This document shows positions 1 through 9,836 of a DNA stretch of 64,000 nucleotides, in pieces; the stretch's first letter is position 1, and each line of letters begins with the position of its first letter. The stretch comes from JAVVHE01 sp038238915 (lineage in GTDB: Bacteria; Pseudomonadota; Alphaproteobacteria; Sphingomonadales; Sphingomonadaceae): the NCBI GenBank assembly GCA_038238915.1, contig JBBSFH010000007.1, positions 1-64,000 of the forward strand, given 5' to 3'. The position numbers and the translations under genes are program-made. Under the pieces are notes generated by a model that had not been told where the DNA came from, made no database searches, and saw nothing but the letters and a program-made list of their open reading frames with translations.

Positions 1-277
1 CGAACAACTGAACGACTTCCGGTAGTTAACCCGCCGACACCGAGTCCGACTTGGGGTCGCAAGCTGTCGGCAGGGTCGCGCTTCGGCGAAAGGCAGCTAT
101 TCCGCACTCGTCACCCGAAGCAGCCAGTCCGTTACCGGCCCCAACGCGGACGTTATCCTTTATCCACGAGAACCCGCAAACCAAGGACACTGGCGGATGA
201 CACCACAGGTAAGCGATTGTTGACGCCTTGCTCGGCGCCGCGGTCTGATCGGTGTAGACCCGCGGCATGGGTGATCG
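1..277. other. Non-coding stretch upstream of the LysR gene
   Basis: About 280 bases with no convincing gene. It presumably contains the promoter of the LysR regulator that starts at 278, but I see no clear -35/-10 pair. A minus-strand reading frame here has no recognisable protein features. Confidence 0.4.
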
Positions 278-1240
278 ATGATCGATCTGACCGCGCTCAA
301 CTACGCGCTACTCGTGCTTGAGCACGGCAGCTTCCGCAAAGCGGCATTGGTGCTTGACGTCCGGCCTTCGGTCGTCAGCCGACGCATCCGATCGCTCGAA
401 GACGCGATCGGCGTCAGCCTGTTCCAGCGCCGCAGCCAGGGTGCCGAGCCGACGCTCGCGGGACAGCGCATATTGCGACGCGGGCGCGCCATCGTCGACG
501 ACATCGGGCAGTTGCTTCGCGCCGCCGACCTCAGCAGCACCGGGCGCGAGGGGTCGCTGTGCATCGGTATCGTCGCCACGATCGCGGGTGGCACGGTGCG
601 CGAGCTTCTGCGTGCGTTCGTGGCCGCGCACGCCGACATCGACCTGCAGATCGTCGAGGGATCGCCGCCCGAGCATATCGGCGCGGTGCGCGCGCTCAAG
701 ATGGACGCGACCTTCGTCGTGGGTTCGCCGCCCGCGCCGGGCTGCGTCGTCGAGCCGATGTGGTCCGAGCCGATCCTGGTTGCTCTAGCGGATCGGCATC
801 CGCTCGCGACCTGCAAGACGATCGCCTGGCCGGAGCTGGCGGCTGAGCACTTTATCGTCAGCAAGTCCGACCCCGGTCCCGAGATCCAGGACTTCATTGT
901 CCGCAAGATGTCCGACCTCGGCTACCATCCCGTCGTCGAGCCACGTCCGGTTCGGCGCGGCGGGCTGATTGCGCTCGTTGGCCTCGGCCGAGGGATTAGC
1001 CTCGTCGGTGCGGCCGAGGCCGACGTCGCGTACCCCGGCGTGGTCTTCCGACCGCTGGAAGGCGAGTTGCTGCCGTACAACGTCGTCTGGTCGGAGCAGA
1101 ACGACAATCCGGTGCTCAGGCGCTTTCTGAGCCTGGCGCGGACGTCGATGAAGGCGTTGGTTCAGCACGCGTCGGTGATGCCGACGCAGTCGCGCGTGGT
1201 ATCCGACGCGCCTTTGCAAACCCCCGATCCGCAGCCATAA
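278..1240 (+). CDS. LysR-family transcriptional regulator
   Basis: A 320-residue LysR regulator. Residues 1-60 form the winged helix-turn-helix (LEHGSFRKAALVLDVRPSVV, then RRIRSLEDAIGVSLFQRR). Residues from about 90 form the effector-binding fold, with the usual segments around LCIGIVATIAGG and ALVGLGRGISLVG. The ATG at 278 fits the usual N-terminus of the family. It faces the trb operon tail to tail and overlaps the DUF2274 gene by about 125 bases, which is unusual. The last 20 or so residues are proline- and serine-rich and probably a non-conserved tail. Regulators of this family are common beside the trb cluster of such ICEs. The ligand and target are unknown. Confidence 0.85.
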   Translation: MIDLTALNYALLVLEHGSFRKAALVLDVRPSVVSRRIRSLEDAIGVSLFQRRSQGAEPTLAGQRILRRGRAIVDDIGQLLRAADLSSTGREGSLCIGIVATIAGGTVRELLRAFVAAHADIDLQIVEGSPPEHIGAVRALKMDATFVVGSPPAPGCVVEPMWSEPILVALADRHPLATCKTIAWPELAAEHFIVSKSDPGPEIQDFIVRKMSDLGYHPVVEPRPVRRGGLIALVGLGRGISLVGAAEADVAYPGVVFRPLEGELLPYNVVWSEQNDNPVLRRFLSLARTSMKALVQHASVMPTQSRVVSDAPLQTPDPQP

Positions 1241-1409
1241 AGCGCGCCAGCATCGGCGCGACAAGCTGGGCAGGTTCGACGGCTTGACCCGTCTCGCGCC
1301 CGAGCAACTCGGCGTACGCGAGCAGATCGCGGTTCACCGCCGCAGGTAGCTCTACGGCGAGCTTGACCGGCTTCTCGTCGGCGATCGGCCCGAGCTTCAG
1401 CTTCGCCAC
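1116..1409 (-). CDS. DUF2274 protein, last gene of the trb operon
   Basis: A small protein with the DUF2274 core (KLKLGPIADEKPVKLAVELP, then LAYAELLGRETGQ and FMAADRGFAKARR) that normally closes trb operons of sphingomonad and Tn4371-like ICEs. A GTG at 1409 puts the start right before the conserved AKLKLG. An upstream ATG at 1436 would overlap trbI. The family usually ends near FAKARR. Here about 27 further Ser/Thr/Pro/Ala-rich residues run antisense into the LysR gene, as if the original stop had been lost. Its function is unknown. Position and size suggest a small DNA-binding or accessory transfer protein. Confidence 0.7.
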   Translation of the reverse strand: MAKLKLGPIADEKPVKLAVELPAAVNRDLLAYAELLGRETGQAVEPAQLVAPMLARFMAADRGFAKARRIPRATASASPTRAEPTPSSTSAPGSESA

Positions 1410-1416
1410 CGCGCGC

Positions 1417-2696
1417 TCACCCGACCCATGGCGCAAGCACGAGATCGCGGTTGACGATTACGCGCACCGGGTAGCCCGGTCGGATGGTCAGCGTCGGCTC
1501 AATATCGAGCTGACGACGGACGATCTGCGCGCCCGTCTGGCTGATCGAGTCCGACGCGCCGCGCCGGATCGCCTGGGTCAGGTCGGTGTTCTGGCCGGTC
1601 GAGCCAGACTCGGCGCCGACACTGAGCAGGGTCGTAAGTAGCGCTGCTTTGAGCAGCGCTCCGAAATGGTCGTTGACGCGGTCCTGCAGCCCCGAGAAGC
1701 CCTGCGCGTCGGCGCCCGGCTGGCGCTCGAGCACGATCGAGCGGCCGTCGGGGAGGATCAGCCGTGTCCACACCAGCAGCACGCGCGACTGTCCGGGGCC
1801 GACCTGGCTATCGTAGATGCCAACGAGCTTCGCGCCTTGCGGCACGAGAAGGAAACGCCCGGTCGGGCTGTCGTAGACGTTCTCGGTAACCTGCGCGGTG
1901 ATCTGGCCGGGTAGGTCGGAGCGGATCCCGGTGACGAGCGCACCTGCGATGGTCGTACCCGCTTGGACGACGTAGGGCGACGAGGGTGCCTCGATGCGAT
2001 CGGGGCTGACCATGCGCTTGTCGGTGGACGCGTTCAGGAAGGCGAGCTTGTGGTCCTGGCCGTTCGGCTCCGCGCCTCCTGGGCTGGTTGGCATAAGGGC
2101 GGATGCGGGCTGGCTGGCAAGCGGCGTTGATGCATTCGCATCGCTCGCCGGGGTTTGGGTGGCGGAGTGTTCGTTGACGGCTGTCCCGGCGAACAGTTTC
2201 GACAGATGCGCTGCCTCGCGTTCTTGCGCGCGCCGGAGCTGCGCCTGCGCGCGCTGCTGCGCGACGGGATCGATCGGCGGTGTGCCAGGCGCACCCGGCG
2301 CAGCCGACCCAGGCGGCAACTGTCCAGCCTGGCCTGCCATCCCGGCCGCAACGATCGGCCGTCCGAGGTCACCCGGCAGCGGTGGCCCGAGCGGCGGCAC
2401 GTTGCGCCGCAGACCGGTATAGTCGCGCGGCAGCGTCGCGAGGCCGTCGGCGGCAGTGCGGTGCTCGGTCGATATCAGCTGCTCGGTGGGGCCGCTCTTG
2501 TGCTGCGGCCGAAGCGCATAGATCGCCGCGCCGGTTACCGCGACTGCGCCGACGGCGCCCGCAACGACCAGCACCTTGCGCGAGATGCGCGTGACGCGCG
2601 GCGGCTCGGGGCGGAGGCGCAGCTCTCGCGCGATATTGCGCTCGGGATGCGGTACATCAGGACGCTCCGGCTCGGAGTCGCTGGCCGGATCGTCGA

Positions 2697-2700
<4 letters not shown>
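1417..2700 (-). CDS. trbI: Conjugal transfer protein TrbI (VirB10-like)
   Basis: A 427-residue VirB10/TrbI homologue, the protein that spans both membranes and links the inner ATPases to the outer-membrane pore of the type IV secretion system. A cytoplasmic N-terminus (1-40) is followed by one membrane helix (VLVVAGAVGAVAVTGAAIYA, about 44-63), a proline-rich periplasmic linker, and the C-terminal beta-barrel domain with VVQAGTTIAGALVTGIRSDL, FLLVPQGAKLVGIYDS and the conserved ending YPVRVIVNRDLVLAPW. It overlaps trbG by 4 bases, so the two are translationally coupled. It appears intact. Confidence 0.95.
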
Positions 2701-3703
<1,003 letters not shown>

Positions 3704-3707
<4 letters not shown>

Positions 3708-4391
3708 TGGCCGAGCTCCTTGGACCAGTCGATCGCGGTGACGTAGATGCCGAGTGGATTCTTCCTGAGTGTCTCGGCGTCGTGCGGGGTTTGCAGCACA
3801 GTCGTGAGGATCGCGGTCCAGCGCTCGGACCGGCTCTGCGCGCCATTCTCGAAGCGGCGCTCGGTCCAGGCGACGCGGAAGCTTGACGGCGAGGCGCGGA
3901 TGACGCTCGACACCTCGACCGAGACCTCGACCTTGCCGACGAGCGCGAACGGGTCGTTCGCCTGGGCGTAGCCGTTCAAGGCGAGCGCGCCCTTGTCGGT
4001 GGTAAAGTCGTAGGCGCGCAGCCAGTTCTGGCGCACGACGATCGGGTCGGCGGGAACGCCGCGCACCTGTTCGACGAAACGCGCCAGATGCCACGCGATC
4101 TGCGCGTCGCTCGGTAGATAGTCGGCGGACGCTGGCGCGACGGCCTGCGCTTGGCCGACCTTGTCGATTTGCACGACCCACGGCGTGACCGTGCCGCGAG
4201 CCGACTGCCACACCAGGCCGAGCGCGCGCGCCGACCACGCCAAGCTCGCCGAGCGCGATCAGCCGCCAGTTGCGCGCCTGGACACGCGCCGAGCCGATGC
4301 GCTCGTCCCAGACCTGGGCGGCGCGCTGATAAGGCGTTTCGGGCGCGGGCGTGCGCCCGTAACGCACGTCGGATCGGTGGAAAGGGTTCAT
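3704..4391 (-). pseudogene. trbF: trbF (VirB8-like), broken by a frameshift
   Basis: The N-terminus (MNPFHRSDVRYGRTPAPETP... NWRLIALGELGVVGA) lies in one frame from 4391. The rest (ALGLVWQSARGTVTPWVVQI, SADYLPSDAQIAWHLARFVE, down to AIDWSKELGQ) lies in another, ending at 3704. The switch falls in an alternating GC run at about 4221-4232, inside the single transmembrane helix. Rejoined, the product would be about 229 residues, normal for TrbF, the inner-membrane scaffold of the type IV secretion channel. Both halves are otherwise well conserved, so the break is recent or a sequencing error in a GC repeat. ATGA overlaps with trbL and trbG are preserved. Confidence 0.85.
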
Positions 4392-5719
4392 GGTCGTGGC
4401 TCCGAAAGATCGACCGCCGCGCCGCCGCCACCGCCGTCGCCCGACTTGACCGCGTGCGCAGCGGTGGCGACGCCGTGCTGGACAGCCTGGCCACGCCGCA
4501 TCTGTTTGGCCCAGGCGGGTGGGCCGCTACCGGTGGCGGGTGTTGTCGCGTCGGTTGCGGCGGTGGCGGTATCCGGGGTCGCGCTGGCGGGGATGCCGCT
4601 CGCGGCTTCGAAGCCCGCGCGCGCGCCCGAAGTGAAGCGCGCGCCCAAGTCGGCGGCGGCACGGCGCAGCGGGCTTGTCGCGGCGCTGGCACCCGCGCGC
4701 GCCATGCCGCCGATGCCCGACGTGGCTGCGCCTATCCCAGTCTCTCCCGCTGCGCCCGCGCGGTAGGCGCCGACCGACGCGCCGGCGAGCGACGCGCCGC
4801 CGCGTACGCCACCAGCGAGTGCCGCGCCGCCCGCACCTGCCGCAAGGCGTAGGCCCGCACCGCCCGCAGCGACGACGCCCCCGGCGGCGAGTGCGGTGCC
4901 GATCGCTGCGCTCGCGCCCAATTGTGGCCCGCCCGAGACGATGCCGTTGGCGATGCCGGGGCCGAAGATGCCCAATCCAAGCAGCGACAGCGCGGCCAGG
5001 ACGACGACCATCGCGTCGCCGATCGTCGGCGTGGTGGGGAAGCCGGTCGTGAAGGTCGCGAACAGGGTCGAGCCGATGCCGACGATGACCGCGAGCACGA
5101 GCACCTTGACCCCCGAAGAGATGACATTGCCGAGCACACGCTCGGCGGCGAACGCGGTCTTGCCGAACAGCCCGAACGGGATGAGCACGAAGCCGCACAG
5201 CGTCGTCAGCTTGAACTCGATCAGGCTGACGAACAGCTGGATCGCGAGCACGAAGAAGGAGAGCAGCACGATCATCCACGCGAACAGCAGCGCGGTAATC
5301 TGGAGGAAGTTGGCGAAGAACGAGGAGAAGCCCATCAGCCCCGACACCGCGTGCAGGATGGGTTGCCCGGCGTCCAAGCCGACCTGCGCAATACGCCCCG
5401 GGCGCAGGAACTCGGACATCGCCAGCGTCGTGCCCGACGCCTTCAATCCCAACCCCGCGAAGCTTTCGAAGACGGTGCGTGACAGGAACGCCCAGTTGCC
5501 GATCAGGTAGGCGAACACGCCGACGAACAATGTCTTCTTGACGAGGCGCGCGACGATGTCCTCGTCGCCCGCCCAGCTCCAGAACAGCGCCGCCAGCGTC
5601 ACGTCGATCGCGATCAGTGTGGTCGCGATATAGGCGACCTCGGGCTGCAGCAGGCCGAAGCCGCTATCGATGTAGCGGGTGAAGGTGTTGAGGAAGGTGT
5701 CGATGACGCCCGTGTTCAT
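4388..5719 (-). CDS. trbL: Conjugal transfer protein TrbL (VirB6-like)
   Basis: A 443-residue polytopic inner-membrane protein, the VirB6/TrbL channel component. The start MNTGVIDTFLNTFTRYIDSG at 5719 is the family's usual N-terminus. The frame stays open further upstream but reads antisense through the trbK-like gene. The first 270 residues hold about six membrane segments, for example ITALLFAWMIVLLSFFVLAI and AMVVVLAALSLLGLGIFGPG. The C-terminal 170 residues are Ala/Gly-rich and low in complexity, which is normal for TrbL. The stop overlaps the trbF start and the start overlaps the trbK stop, both by 4 bases. Confidence 0.93.
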   Translation of the reverse strand: MNTGVIDTFLNTFTRYIDSGFGLLQPEVAYIATTLIAIDVTLAALFWSWAGDEDIVARLVKKTLFVGVFAYLIGNWAFLSRTVFESFAGLGLKASGTTLAMSEFLRPGRIAQVGLDAGQPILHAVSGLMGFSSFFANFLQITALLFAWMIVLLSFFVLAIQLFVSLIEFKLTTLCGFVLIPFGLFGKTAFAAERVLGNVISSGVKVLVLAVIVGIGSTLFATFTTGFPTTPTIGDAMVVVLAALSLLGLGIFGPGIANGIVSGGPQLGASAAIGTALAAGGVVAAGGAGLRLAAGAGGAALAGGVRGGASLAGASVGAYRAGAAGETGIGAATSGIGGMARAGASAATSPLRRAAADLGARFTSGARAGFEAASGIPASATPDTATAATDATTPATGSGPPAWAKQMRRGQAVQHGVATAAHAVKSGDGGGGGAAVDLSEPRP

Positions 5720-5988
5720 CGGCGTGCGCTCGCTGGCTCGCCGAGAAAGCGCGCGCGGTTCGCGGCCCAGGCGTGCTCGCACGCGGCGTTTGGGGTAGCC
5801 GTTGGCGGTAGCGCGCTGCAGCGTTCGAGCTCGGGACCGAGCGGATCGTGCGACGCTTCGATCACGGCGGATGGTGCTTCGGGCGGCTTGGCCTTTCCCT
5901 TCATCTCCACCAAGCTCGCGACGACGGCGAGCGCGACGAACGCGCCCGCGCCGACGCGCACCCAGGTCGTTGCATCGAGCTTTGGCAT
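5716..5988 (-). CDS. Putative entry-exclusion protein, TrbK-alt type
   Basis: A 90-residue protein between trbJ and trbL, the place where Tn4371-like operons keep a small trbK-like gene. There is one N-terminal membrane segment (VRVGAGAFVALAVVASLVEM, about 10-29). The short periplasmic tail has two cysteines (ERCSALP and NAACEHAWAANRARFLG). The C-x-W-x-NRARF pattern is typical of TrbK-alt proteins, which are thought to block re-entry of the same element. The start at 5988 follows the trbJ stop by 2 bases and the gene overlaps trbL by 4. Confidence 0.8.
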   Translation of the reverse strand: MPKLDATTWVRVGAGAFVALAVVASLVEMKGKAKPPEAPSAVIEASHDPLGPELERCSALPPTATPNAACEHAWAANRARFLGEPASARR

Positions 5989-5990
5989 GG

Positions 5991-6755
5991 TCAGTTATGA
6001 AACATTGTGACAGCAGTCGGCTGATAGCCGCCGCCCGGCGCAATGAAGCGCTGGAGCTGCTCGCGCGCCTGGTCCTGCCCCGCTGCAGTCTGCGCGCCTT
6101 CGAGACTTTGCGCGCGGCCCTGCGCGGCGAGCAATGCGGTCAGATCGGCAAGCTGCTGCGACTGGAGCGCGAGTAGCTGGTTGCCTGCTTGGGTTGCCTG
6201 GAGCGCGCCTGTCGCGCCTTGGCTCGCACCGACGAGCGCGCCGACCTGCGTCTGCGTGGTCGTCAGATTCCCGACGACGGTCGCCTGTGTCTTCAGCGCA
6301 TCCTGAAAGCCGCTGAGCGTGTTCTGCCAGCGCGACTGCGCGTCGACGATCAGCTGCGCCGACGAGGTCGCCTCCGTGTAGCCGTTCGGGTAAATATGCT
6401 GGAACTGGCTCTGGATGTTGGCAACGCTGTAGATTACGCCCTGCGCTTGGCCGAGCAGCGCCTGCGTACGCTGGATCGTCGAGGTCAGTTGCGCGAGCGC
6501 CGAATAGGGCAGCGACGCGAGGTTGCGCGCCTGGTTGATCAAGCCCTGCGCCTCGTGCTGCAACGAGGTGACCTGGTTCTGGATCTGCTGCAGCGTGCGC
6601 GCGGCGGTCAGCACATTCTGTGAAAAGTTCGACGCGTCGAACACCGCCCACTGCGCCGTGGCGGGCGCGGGCGCGACCGAGGTCAGCGCGAGTGCCGCGA
6701 TGGCGGCGAACGTCAATCGGCGTGTCGGGCGCGGGACACGGGCGAGCTTACACAT
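5991..6755 (-). CDS. trbJ: P-type conjugative transfer protein TrbJ (VirB5-like)
   Basis: A 254-residue secreted component of the conjugative pilus. A Sec signal peptide occupies residues 1-34, with the hydrophobic core FAAIAALALTSVAPAPATA and a cleavage site before QWAVFD. Mature TrbJ is mostly helical and Gln-rich (QNVLTAARTLQQIQNQVTSL, LALQSQQLADLTALLAAQGR), as expected for a VirB5-like minor pilin or adhesin. The start overlaps the 3' end of trbE by 8 bases. Confidence 0.92.
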   Translation of the reverse strand: MCKLARVPRPTRRLTFAAIAALALTSVAPAPATAQWAVFDASNFSQNVLTAARTLQQIQNQVTSLQHEAQGLINQARNLASLPYSALAQLTSTIQRTQALLGQAQGVIYSVANIQSQFQHIYPNGYTEATSSAQLIVDAQSRWQNTLSGFQDALKTQATVVGNLTTTQTQVGALVGASQGATGALQATQAGNQLLALQSQQLADLTALLAAQGRAQSLEGAQTAAGQDQAREQLQRFIAPGGGYQPTAVTMFHN

Positions 6756-9225
6756 GGGCGAACTCCTTTGGGCGGTGTGACGGGACTGGAGTTGCGGTAT
6801 CGGGCTTGTCTGGTCCGAGCAGCTCGGCCGCCCAGGCGTGGCCGCGACGGCGCAGCCACGCTGCGGCGAAGCCCTCGCGCCCGCTCTGGGCCAGAACTTC
6901 GGCGATCAGCGCCTGATCGGTTTTCGACGACGCGGCGCAGAACGCGAGCGCGACATCGCCGGGCCCGAGCTCGAACAGCCGGTTGCCGCGCCTGCTCTGG
7001 CAATAATAGTCGCGCTTGGGGGTGGCGCGCGCGAGGATCTCGATCTGGCGGTCGTTCAGCCCGAAGCGGCGGTAAATCGCAGTGATCTGGGGTTCGACCG
7101 CGCGCTCGTTGGGGAGCAGGATGCGCGTCGGGCAGCTCTCGATAATCGCGGGCGCGATGGGACTGGTCTCGATGTCGGCGAGCGACTGAGTGGCAAACAC
7201 GACGCTCGCGTTCTTCTTGCGAAGCGTTTTCAGCCACTCGCGCAGCTGCGCGCCAAAGGTGGCGTCGTCGAGCGCGAGCCAGCCTTCGTCGACGATGAGC
7301 AGCGTCGGCGCGCCGGTCAGGCGGCCTTCAATCCGGTGGAACAGATAGGCGAGCACCGCCGCTGCTGCGCCCGAGCCGACCAGACCCTCGGTCTCGAACA
7401 CCTGGACGTGTGCTTCGCCCAAGCGCTCGGCATCGGCATCGAGCAGCCGCCCCCACGGGCCTTCGAGCGTATAGGGTTTGAGCGCCTGCTTGAGCGCGTT
7501 CGCCTGCAGCAGCACCGATAGGCCGGTGAGCGTCCGCTCGGTGAGCGGTGCGGACGCGAGCGAACCGAGCGCCGACCAGAGGTGTTCCTTGACCTCGGGG
7601 GTGACGGACACTTTTTCGCGAGCGAGGATCGCCGCCAACCACTCCGCCGCCCATGCGCGCTCGGCCGCATCGTCGATGTGCGCCAGCGGTTGCAGCGCGA
7701 CCGGCTCGGCGATGTCGTCGGACAACGACCCGCCGAGATCGTGCCAATCGCCGCCCATCGCCAGCGCAGCGGCGCGGATGCTGCCGCCAAAGTCGAACGC
7801 GAACACCTGCGCGCCCGCATAGCGCCGGAACCGCAGCGCCATCAGCGCGAGCAGCACCGACTTGCCCGCGCCGGTCGGGCCGACCACGAGCGTATGGCCG
7901 ACGTCGCCGACGTGGAGCGACAGGCGAAACGGCGTCGACCCTTCGGTCTTGCCGAACAGCAGTGGTGGCGCGCCCAGATGCTCGTCGGTTGTCGGGCCCG
8001 CCCACACCGCCGAGAGCGGGATCATGTGCGCGAGATTGAGCGTCGAAACCGGCGGCTGGCGGACGTTGGCGTAGGCGTGGCCGGGAAGCGAGCCAAGCCA
8101 CGCGTCGACCGCGTTGACACGCTCGACCATGCAAGTGAAGTCGCGGCCCTGGATCACCTTCTCGACGAGGCGCAGCTTGTCGTCGGCGACACGCGCGTCC
8201 TCGTCCCAGACGGTGACGCTGGCGGTTACATAGGCCTGGCCGATCAGGTCCGAGCCGAGCTCGACCAGCGCTGCGTCGGCATCGAGCGCCTTGTTGTGCG
8301 CGTCGGTGTCCAACAAGGCCGACGCCTCGTTCGTCATGATCTCCTTCAGGATCGCGGCGATCGATTTGCGCTTGGCGAACCATTGCCGCCGGATCTTCGT
8401 CAGCAGCTTGGTCGCATCGGTCTTGTCCAGGCAGATCGCGCGCGTCATCCAGCGATAGGGGAAAGCGAGGCGGTTCAAGTCATCGAGCAGCCCCGGGTAG
8501 GTCGTGCTCGGAAATCCCATGATGGTGAGCGTGCGCAGGTGGGCGCTCCCCAACCTCGGCTCGAGCCCGCATGTCAGCGGCTCGTCGGCCAGGATCGCAT
8601 CGAGGTGCATCGGCACCTCGGGCACGCGGACGCCGTGCCGCTTGGTCGATACCGTCGAGTGCAGGTAGGTCAGCGTGTCCATGTCCGAGAGCCACACCGC
8701 CTCGGGGACGAAGCCGTCGATGAGCTGCAGCACGCGGTCGGTGCGGTCGACGAAGCCGGTCAGCAGCTGACGCGCGTCCGCGCTCTCGGCCCGCGCGCTG
8801 TTCTCGTAGAGCCAAGCCTCGGCGCGCGAGGCGTTCTCCGCCGGAGGGAGGTACAGGAAGGTGAGATAGTAGGCGCTTTCGTAATGCGCGCCTTCCTCTT
8901 CGAACTGCATCCGCCGCTCGAAGTCGACCAGCGACGACGCGGCATCGGGGAAGCTCGACGGCGGATAGGCATTCGCCGCGTTGCGCTGCGCCTCGACGAA
9001 CACCGCCCACCCCGAGCCGAGACGGCGGAGCGCGTTGTTGAGCCGCGCCGACGTGGCGACCAGTTCGGCTGCTGTCGCGCTGTCGAGGTCGGGGCCACGA
9101 AAGCGCGCGGTGCGCTGCAGGCTGCCGTCCTTGTTGAGGATCACGCCGTTCGCCGCCAGCGCCGCCCAGGGCAGGAAGTCGGCGAGACCGGTCGCGTGGC
9201 TGCGATATTCGGCGAGGCGCATCAT
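6748..9225 (-). CDS. trbE: Conjugal transfer ATPase TrbE (VirB4)
   Basis: An 825-residue VirB4-class ATPase that powers pilus assembly at the inner membrane. It begins MMRLAEYRSHATGLADFLPW, carries the CagE/TrbE/VirB N-terminal domain, then a Walker A motif GPTGAGKS near residue 450 and a Walker B motif LLIVDEGWLALDD near 645. The conserved VVFATQSLADIETS follows. Length and motifs are complete, so this ATPase gene is intact although two neighbouring transfer genes are broken. It follows trbD by 3 bases and overlaps trbJ. Confidence 0.96.
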   Translation of the reverse strand: MMRLAEYRSHATGLADFLPWAALAANGVILNKDGSLQRTARFRGPDLDSATAAELVATSARLNNALRRLGSGWAVFVEAQRNAANAYPPSSFPDAASSLVDFERRMQFEEEGAHYESAYYLTFLYLPPAENASRAEAWLYENSARAESADARQLLTGFVDRTDRVLQLIDGFVPEAVWLSDMDTLTYLHSTVSTKRHGVRVPEVPMHLDAILADEPLTCGLEPRLGSAHLRTLTIMGFPSTTYPGLLDDLNRLAFPYRWMTRAICLDKTDATKLLTKIRRQWFAKRKSIAAILKEIMTNEASALLDTDAHNKALDADAALVELGSDLIGQAYVTASVTVWDEDARVADDKLRLVEKVIQGRDFTCMVERVNAVDAWLGSLPGHAYANVRQPPVSTLNLAHMIPLSAVWAGPTTDEHLGAPPLLFGKTEGSTPFRLSLHVGDVGHTLVVGPTGAGKSVLLALMALRFRRYAGAQVFAFDFGGSIRAAALAMGGDWHDLGGSLSDDIAEPVALQPLAHIDDAAERAWAAEWLAAILAREKVSVTPEVKEHLWSALGSLASAPLTERTLTGLSVLLQANALKQALKPYTLEGPWGRLLDADAERLGEAHVQVFETEGLVGSGAAAAVLAYLFHRIEGRLTGAPTLLIVDEGWLALDDATFGAQLREWLKTLRKKNASVVFATQSLADIETSPIAPAIIESCPTRILLPNERAVEPQITAIYRRFGLNDRQIEILARATPKRDYYCQSRRGNRLFELGPGDVALAFCAASSKTDQALIAEVLAQSGREGFAAAWLRRRGHAWAAELLGPDKPDTATPVPSHRPKEFAHV

Positions 9226-9228
9226 GGC

Positions 9229-9504
9229 TCAGGCCCCGAGATGGCCGGGGATGCGCAGATGGCGGCGCACGACATCGACGAATTGCGGATCGCGCTTGGC
9301 CGCCCAGACCGCGGCCGCATGGCCGATTGCCCAGAGAGCCAAGCCCGCGATCCACAAACGCAGTCCCAGCCCGAGCGCGGCCGCAAGCGTCCCGTTCAAG
9401 ATCGCGACCGAGCGCGGCGCGCCGCCCATCAGCATCGGCTCGGCGAGCGAGCGATGCACTGGCGCTTCGAAGCCGGGCACGGTCTCGCGGTCGAATGCCG
9501 CCAT
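9229..9504 (-). CDS. trbD: Conjugal transfer protein TrbD (VirB3-like)
   Basis: A 91-residue inner-membrane protein. It has the TrbD/VirB3 pattern: a short cytosolic start (PGFEAPVHRSLAEPMLMGGA) and then two close hydrophobic segments (VAILNGTLAAALGLGL and LWIAGLALWAIGHAAAVWAA). It ends DPQFVDVVRRHLRIPGHLGA. The start at 9504 overlaps the trbC stop (TGATG arrangement). VirB3 works with the VirB4 ATPase encoded just downstream. Confidence 0.9.
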   Translation of the reverse strand: MAAFDRETVPGFEAPVHRSLAEPMLMGGAPRSVAILNGTLAAALGLGLRLWIAGLALWAIGHAAAVWAAKRDPQFVDVVRRHLRIPGHLGA

Positions 9505-9836
9505 CAGATTAGCGCCCCGCCGCCGAAGGAGAAGAACGACAGGAAGAAGCTCGACGCCGCGAACGCGATGCTCAGCCCGAAGACGATCTGGATGAGCTTG
9601 CGCGAGCCGCCGCTGTTGTCGCCGAATGCCAGGCTGAGGCCCGTGATGATGATGACGATGACCGCGATGATCTTGGCGACCGGGCCCTCGATCGATTGCA
9701 GGATCTGGTTGAGCGGCGCTTCCCACGGCATGTTCGATCCCGCCGCGTAGGCGGGAGCAGTGGCGCAAAGTGAGAGCGCGATCGGCAGTCCGAGCGCAAG
9801 CAGGTGGCGCATGCGCGATCCAGAACGGATTAGCAT
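9504..9836 (-). CDS. trbC: Conjugal transfer protein TrbC (VirB2-like pilin)
   Basis: A 110-residue prepilin. A long signal peptide (MRHLLALGLPIALSLCATAP) ends at AYA, before GSNMPWEAPLNQILQSIEGP. Two hydrophobic segments follow (VAKIIAVIVIIITGLSLAFG and IVFGLSIAFAASSFFLSFFS), the usual layout of VirB2/TrbC pilins that are trimmed and sometimes cyclised. The ATG at 9836 overlaps the trbB stop by 7 bases. A second in-frame ATG at 9812 would start directly at the signal peptide. Confidence 0.92.
   Translation of the reverse strand: MLIRSGSRMRHLLALGLPIALSLCATAPAYAAGSNMPWEAPLNQILQSIEGPVAKIIAVIVIIITGLSLAFGDNSGGSRKLIQIVFGLSIAFAASSFFLSFFSFGGGALI

Noticed and set aside
4221..4232. Programmed frameshift in trbF
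   Set aside because: The GC run is not a known slippery heptamer and intact trbF genes in the family need no shift, so mutation or base-calling error is likelier.
7582..9750. 722-residue plus-strand reading frame across trbE
   Set aside because: It is antisense to the well-conserved TrbE ATPase, is rich in Arg/Gly/Ala as GC-rich shadow frames are, and has no recognisable domain.
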